The notes below the pieces were generated by a model. It did not search any database and was not told the DNA's origin. It saw only the letters and a list, made by a program, of their open reading frames with translations. Position numbers and translations under genes: made by a program. From an uncultured Bacteroidota bacterium (GTDB taxonomy: Bacteria > Bacteroidota > Bacteroidia > 2-12-FULL-35-15), in contig CAIRRW010000324.1 of assembly GCA_903881065.1 (NCBI GenBank), positions 1-7,969 on the forward strand: a stretch of DNA of 7,969 nucleotides, given 5' to 3'. Below, piece by piece: positions 5,682-7,969 of this stretch; position 1 is the stretch's first letter, and each line of letters begins with the position of its first letter.

Positions 5682-7614
5682 TTCTTACTAATACAATATT
5701 TGATGATGGGTGATATACAAATGGTATCTGTTCCACTTCCACATCGCTCTTATCCAATCCAAATGCTTTTTCATCGCTTTGTCCGAGGTGTTTCAGGAAA
5801 AAATACGATTGAAGGATTAATCCTTCTCTCAAAGCAAATTCATTTTCCACGGATAGGAATTTCTCTATAACAATAAATTTAAAATCAGGTTCATTATTAT
5901 ACTTGGTGGAGCCATCTGGGCGAATATGAAGATTAAGCTCCTTGTTTTTCACCAACTCATGAACAATCATTTTGAAGTACATTTCTGTTCGGGGCTGAAT
6001 GCGGAACCCTACATTGATATTTATTTTTATTACTTTATCATCAATAAGTTCAGATACATCATAACTTAATGTATATGGCTGTTCGGTACGGTGAATATGC
6101 AGAAACCAGTATACATCGGCCCTTTTTGGTTTCTTGGAAAAGATGGAATTGATGATTTTATCCTCAATTTCATTTCTGTTATTTGCTTTGGTAAGATAAA
6201 TAAGATGCGTGGAGAATTTGGGAATAGAATCATCCTCGCTTAATTCTTTAATCTGTGTAGTATGTTTTCCCAGTTCAACAAAGTGAGTGAATTTGTTATT
6301 TATTTTACGTGCATAATACCATACGTACATGGTCATAAAAATAAACAACTCGAAAAATAAAAACATCCAGCGTTCTTTTATCTTCGCCACATTAGCAAGG
6401 AAGAAAGAAAATTCGACAGTTGAAAAAACAAGCAATATCAGTGCAACAAAAATCTTATTCCACTTTAATTTATAGATAAGGAAGTAACTGAGTAATATCG
6501 TTGTCATCATCATTGCAATGGTAATAGAGAAGCCATACGCAGCGGTCATGTGTTCGGAGGTTTGGAAATACAGAATCATTAATATGCAGCCAAACCAAAG
6601 TATAGTATTAACACTCGGGATATATATCTGACCTTTGAGTTCGGAAGGCTGTCTGATAGTAACTCGCGGCCAGAAGTTAAGATTCATAGCTTCGCTGATT
6701 AACGTATAACTACCACTGATAAGCGCCTGTGATGCAATGATGGTGGCTGCAGTGGCTATTATAATTCCGGAGAGTAAAAACCAGTGTGGCATCATCTCAA
6801 AAAACGGATTTCTACCTGTTAATTTATCCGAACCTTGATGCAGCAGCCATGCAGCCTGACCAAGATAATTTACTACCAGACAAACTTTAACAAATCCCCA
6901 TGTGATACGAATATTCTTTCTGCCACAATGGCCAAGGTCGGAATACAACGCTTCGGCACCTGTGGTAGCAAGAAACACACCTCCCAAAAGCCAGAATCCT
7001 TTCGGATACTTAGTAAGCAGCTGAAAGCCATAATAAGGATTCAACGCTTTTATAACATTCGGAAAATACATCAGTTCTGATACACCAAGTACTAATAACA
7101 TTAAAAACCAAACAAACATAATCGGGCCAAAAACAGTTCCAATTTTCTGTGTTCCGAAACGCTGGAAGAAAAAGAGAAGTGAAAGAATAACCACCACAAT
7201 AGGCACAGAAGGGATATTGGGAATTATCATATTTAAGCCTTCCACTGCGGATGCTACAGATATTGGAGGAGTAATAATTCCGTCTGCCAAAAGCGTAGTA
7301 GCACCTAAAATTGTTGGTATCACCAGCTTTTTGCCATAACGGCGTACCAGTGCATAAAGCGAAAAGATACCACCTTCACCCTGATTATCTGCCATTAATG
7401 TTAGCCATACGTACTTTACAGTGGTTTGCAAAACTAACGTCCAAAAGATACAAGAAACTCCGCCATATACTAGCATTTCGTCAATGTTGCGGTCGCCAAT
7501 AACACCCGTTAGAACATATAACGGACTGGTACCAATGTCTCCATAAATAATACCCAATGCAACAAGCAGAGAGGCAGCCGTGATTTTTTTGTGAATTGAA
7601 CTTTCAGTATTCAT
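5662..7614 (-). CDS. kup: Kup family low-affinity potassium uptake protein
   Basis: A 650-residue inner-membrane K+ importer of the Kup/HAK/KT family, close to the ~620 residues of E. coli Kup. Members generally work as K+/H+ symporters, taking up K+ at low affinity, often under acidic or high-osmolarity conditions. About twelve hydrophobic segments fill residues 12-435, followed by a ~215-residue cytoplasmic C-terminal region. Family signatures are GIIYGDIGTSPLY (21-33), DNQGEGGIFSLYAL (76-89), LLADGIITPPISVASAVEG (108-126) and TGAEALYSDLGHCGRKNI (218-235). Membrane-embedded acidic residues of the kind implicated in K+ transport are present (D26, E125, E221, D226). The protein looks intact. 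The ATG at 7612-7614 precedes a short hydrophilic N-terminus and leaves the first membrane helix in the usual place. It is the first gene of a three-gene minus-strand operon; its last 20 bases overlap the start of the next gene. No c-di-AMP or other riboswitch is evident upstream. Confidence 0.95.
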   Translation of the reverse strand: MNTESSIHKKITAASLLVALGIIYGDIGTSPLYVLTGVIGDRNIDEMLVYGGVSCIFWTLVLQTTVKYVWLTLMADNQGEGGIFSLYALVRRYGKKLVIPTILGATTLLADGIITPPISVASAVEGLNMIIPNIPSVPIVVVILSLLFFFQRFGTQKIGTVFGPIMFVWFLMLLVLGVSELMYFPNVIKALNPYYGFQLLTKYPKGFWLLGGVFLATTGAEALYSDLGHCGRKNIRITWGFVKVCLVVNYLGQAAWLLHQGSDKLTGRNPFFEMMPHWFLLSGIIIATAATIIASQALISGSYTLISEAMNLNFWPRVTIRQPSELKGQIYIPSVNTILWFGCILMILYFQTSEHMTAAYGFSITIAMMMTTILLSYFLIYKLKWNKIFVALILLVFSTVEFSFFLANVAKIKERWMFLFFELFIFMTMYVWYYARKINNKFTHFVELGKHTTQIKELSEDDSIPKFSTHLIYLTKANNRNEIEDKIINSIFSKKPKRADVYWFLHIHRTEQPYTLSYDVSELIDDKVIKININVGFRIQPRTEMYFKMIVHELVKNKELNLHIRPDGSTKYNNEPDFKFIVIEKFLSVENEFALREGLILQSYFFLKHLGQSDEKAFGLDKSDVEVEQIPFVYHPSSNIVLVRNEKSNS

Positions 7615-7706
7615 AACATAGAATTAGAATACAAAGGTCGGGCATTGGTTATAACGTTAATATAAAGAAGAGGGAGTAGGGTATAAAGATTTTATAAAGA
7701 TGGAAT

Positions 7707-7759
7707 ATTAATGGTTAATTATGAATGGTTAAAGGTTAATATTCTCCTTAACCATTAAC
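7707..7759. repeat. Cluster of short inverted and direct repeats (AATGGTTAA / TTAACCATT)
   Basis: The unit ATGGTTAA occurs at 7711-7718 and 7725-7732, GGTTAA again at 7734-7739, and its complement TTAACCATTAA at 7748-7758. AATGGTTAA (7724-7732) can pair with TTAACCATT (7748-7756), as can ATTAATGGTTAA (7707-7718) with 7748-7759 (11 of 12). The right arm contains the stop codon of the four-helix-bundle remnant. It could be a weak terminator for that gene or a short dispersed repeat. It lies in the 133 bases between kup and that gene, which otherwise show nothing recognisable. Confidence 0.5.
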
Positions 7760-7969
7760 TTTAGCTGTTTTAATACTACTGGTGATAAGTTTTATTAATT
7801 CAACAGCATCGTTATTCATACTTTTAAAAACTTGTTTGTTTATATATTCAGTTTCCATTAATAGTTCTACTTTCATTAATCTCTTTTTGAGCAATAGACA
7901 TTTTATGAATGAAATTCGATTTGCTTTGAGCGTGCTCGGCTTCTCTAATCATAGCTCCAACTGAAGTGC
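7748..7969 (-). pseudogene. Four-helix-bundle (S23/23S rRNA intervening-sequence family) protein, 3' part, frameshifted
   Basis: Reading leftward from the right edge, one frame gives TSVGAMIREAEHAQSKSN then FIHKMSIAQKEINE, the conserved middle of the small four-helix-bundle protein family. It then loses the pattern and stops at 7848-7850. The pattern resumes in another frame from about 7870 as VELLMETEYINKQVFKS and runs to ELIKLITSSIKTAKVNG and TAA at 7748-7750. Family members usually read NET-x-YW-x-ELL at this point. Here the four codons between the Glu and the x-E-L-L are reduced to one base, which fits an 11-base deletion. The gene is therefore probably inactive. The first ~40-50 residues lie outside the window. 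The function of stand-alone family members is unclear; relatives occur inside 23S rRNA genes and with diversity-generating retroelements, and neither context is visible here. Confidence 0.75.

Noticed and set aside
7625..7660. Candidate kup promoter (GACCTTTG on the minus strand, near 7632-7639)
   Set aside because: It differs from the TAnnTTTG consensus at the first base, and no TTG element lies at the expected distance upstream.
7782..7964. Plus-strand 60-codon reading frame at the right edge
   Set aside because: It is antisense to the recognisable four-helix-bundle sequence on the minus strand and has no family resemblance of its own.

Overview
The window looks like chromosomal DNA from a member of the Bacteroidota. 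The evidence is a type IX secretion (T9SS) C-terminal sorting domain, Bacteroidota-typical surface-protein modules, an OmpL-like (BBP2) porin, AT-rich intergenic DNA, and starts without Shine-Dalgarno sequences. The species cannot be named from the sequence.

Left part (1-3224): a plus-strand gene for a fibronectin-III-like protein, whose 5' end lies outside the window, converges on a minus-strand two-gene unit. The first gene of that unit (3224 to 2208) encodes an exported protein with an N-terminal module common in Bacteroidota surface and tail-fibre-like proteins. The second (2188 to 695) encodes a multi-domain PKD/Ig-like adhesin ending in a T9SS sorting domain. The convergent ends share a strong hairpin terminator near 640-673.

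Middle (3225-3867): no intact gene. It holds two adjacent dyad symmetries upstream of the surface-protein unit, and then a scar. The scar is a near copy of the terminator, the last 11 codons of a second T9SS protein (minus strand), and a frameshifted copy of the last ~100 bases of the fibronectin-III gene (plus strand). It reads as the collapsed remains of a duplicated 'FnIII gene > terminator < T9SS gene' unit. A clean hairpin at 3810-3840 then separates it from the next operon.

Right part (3868-7614): a tightly packed minus-strand operon in the order kup (K+ uptake permease), a small exported protein of unknown function, and an OmpL-like outer-membrane beta-barrel. The genes overlap by 20 and 4 bases, so they are probably translated as a coupled unit. 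The arrangement suggests an inner-membrane K+ importer made together with an outer-membrane pore. At the right edge (7748-7969) is the end of a four-helix-bundle (23S rRNA intervening-sequence/S23 family) gene on the minus strand. It appears broken by an 11-base deletion and is flanked by short inverted and direct repeats.

No tRNA, rRNA, CRISPR array or transposase gene is visible. The strongest observations are the gene-array scar and the kup/small protein/porin operon. Neither is a demonstrated new system.
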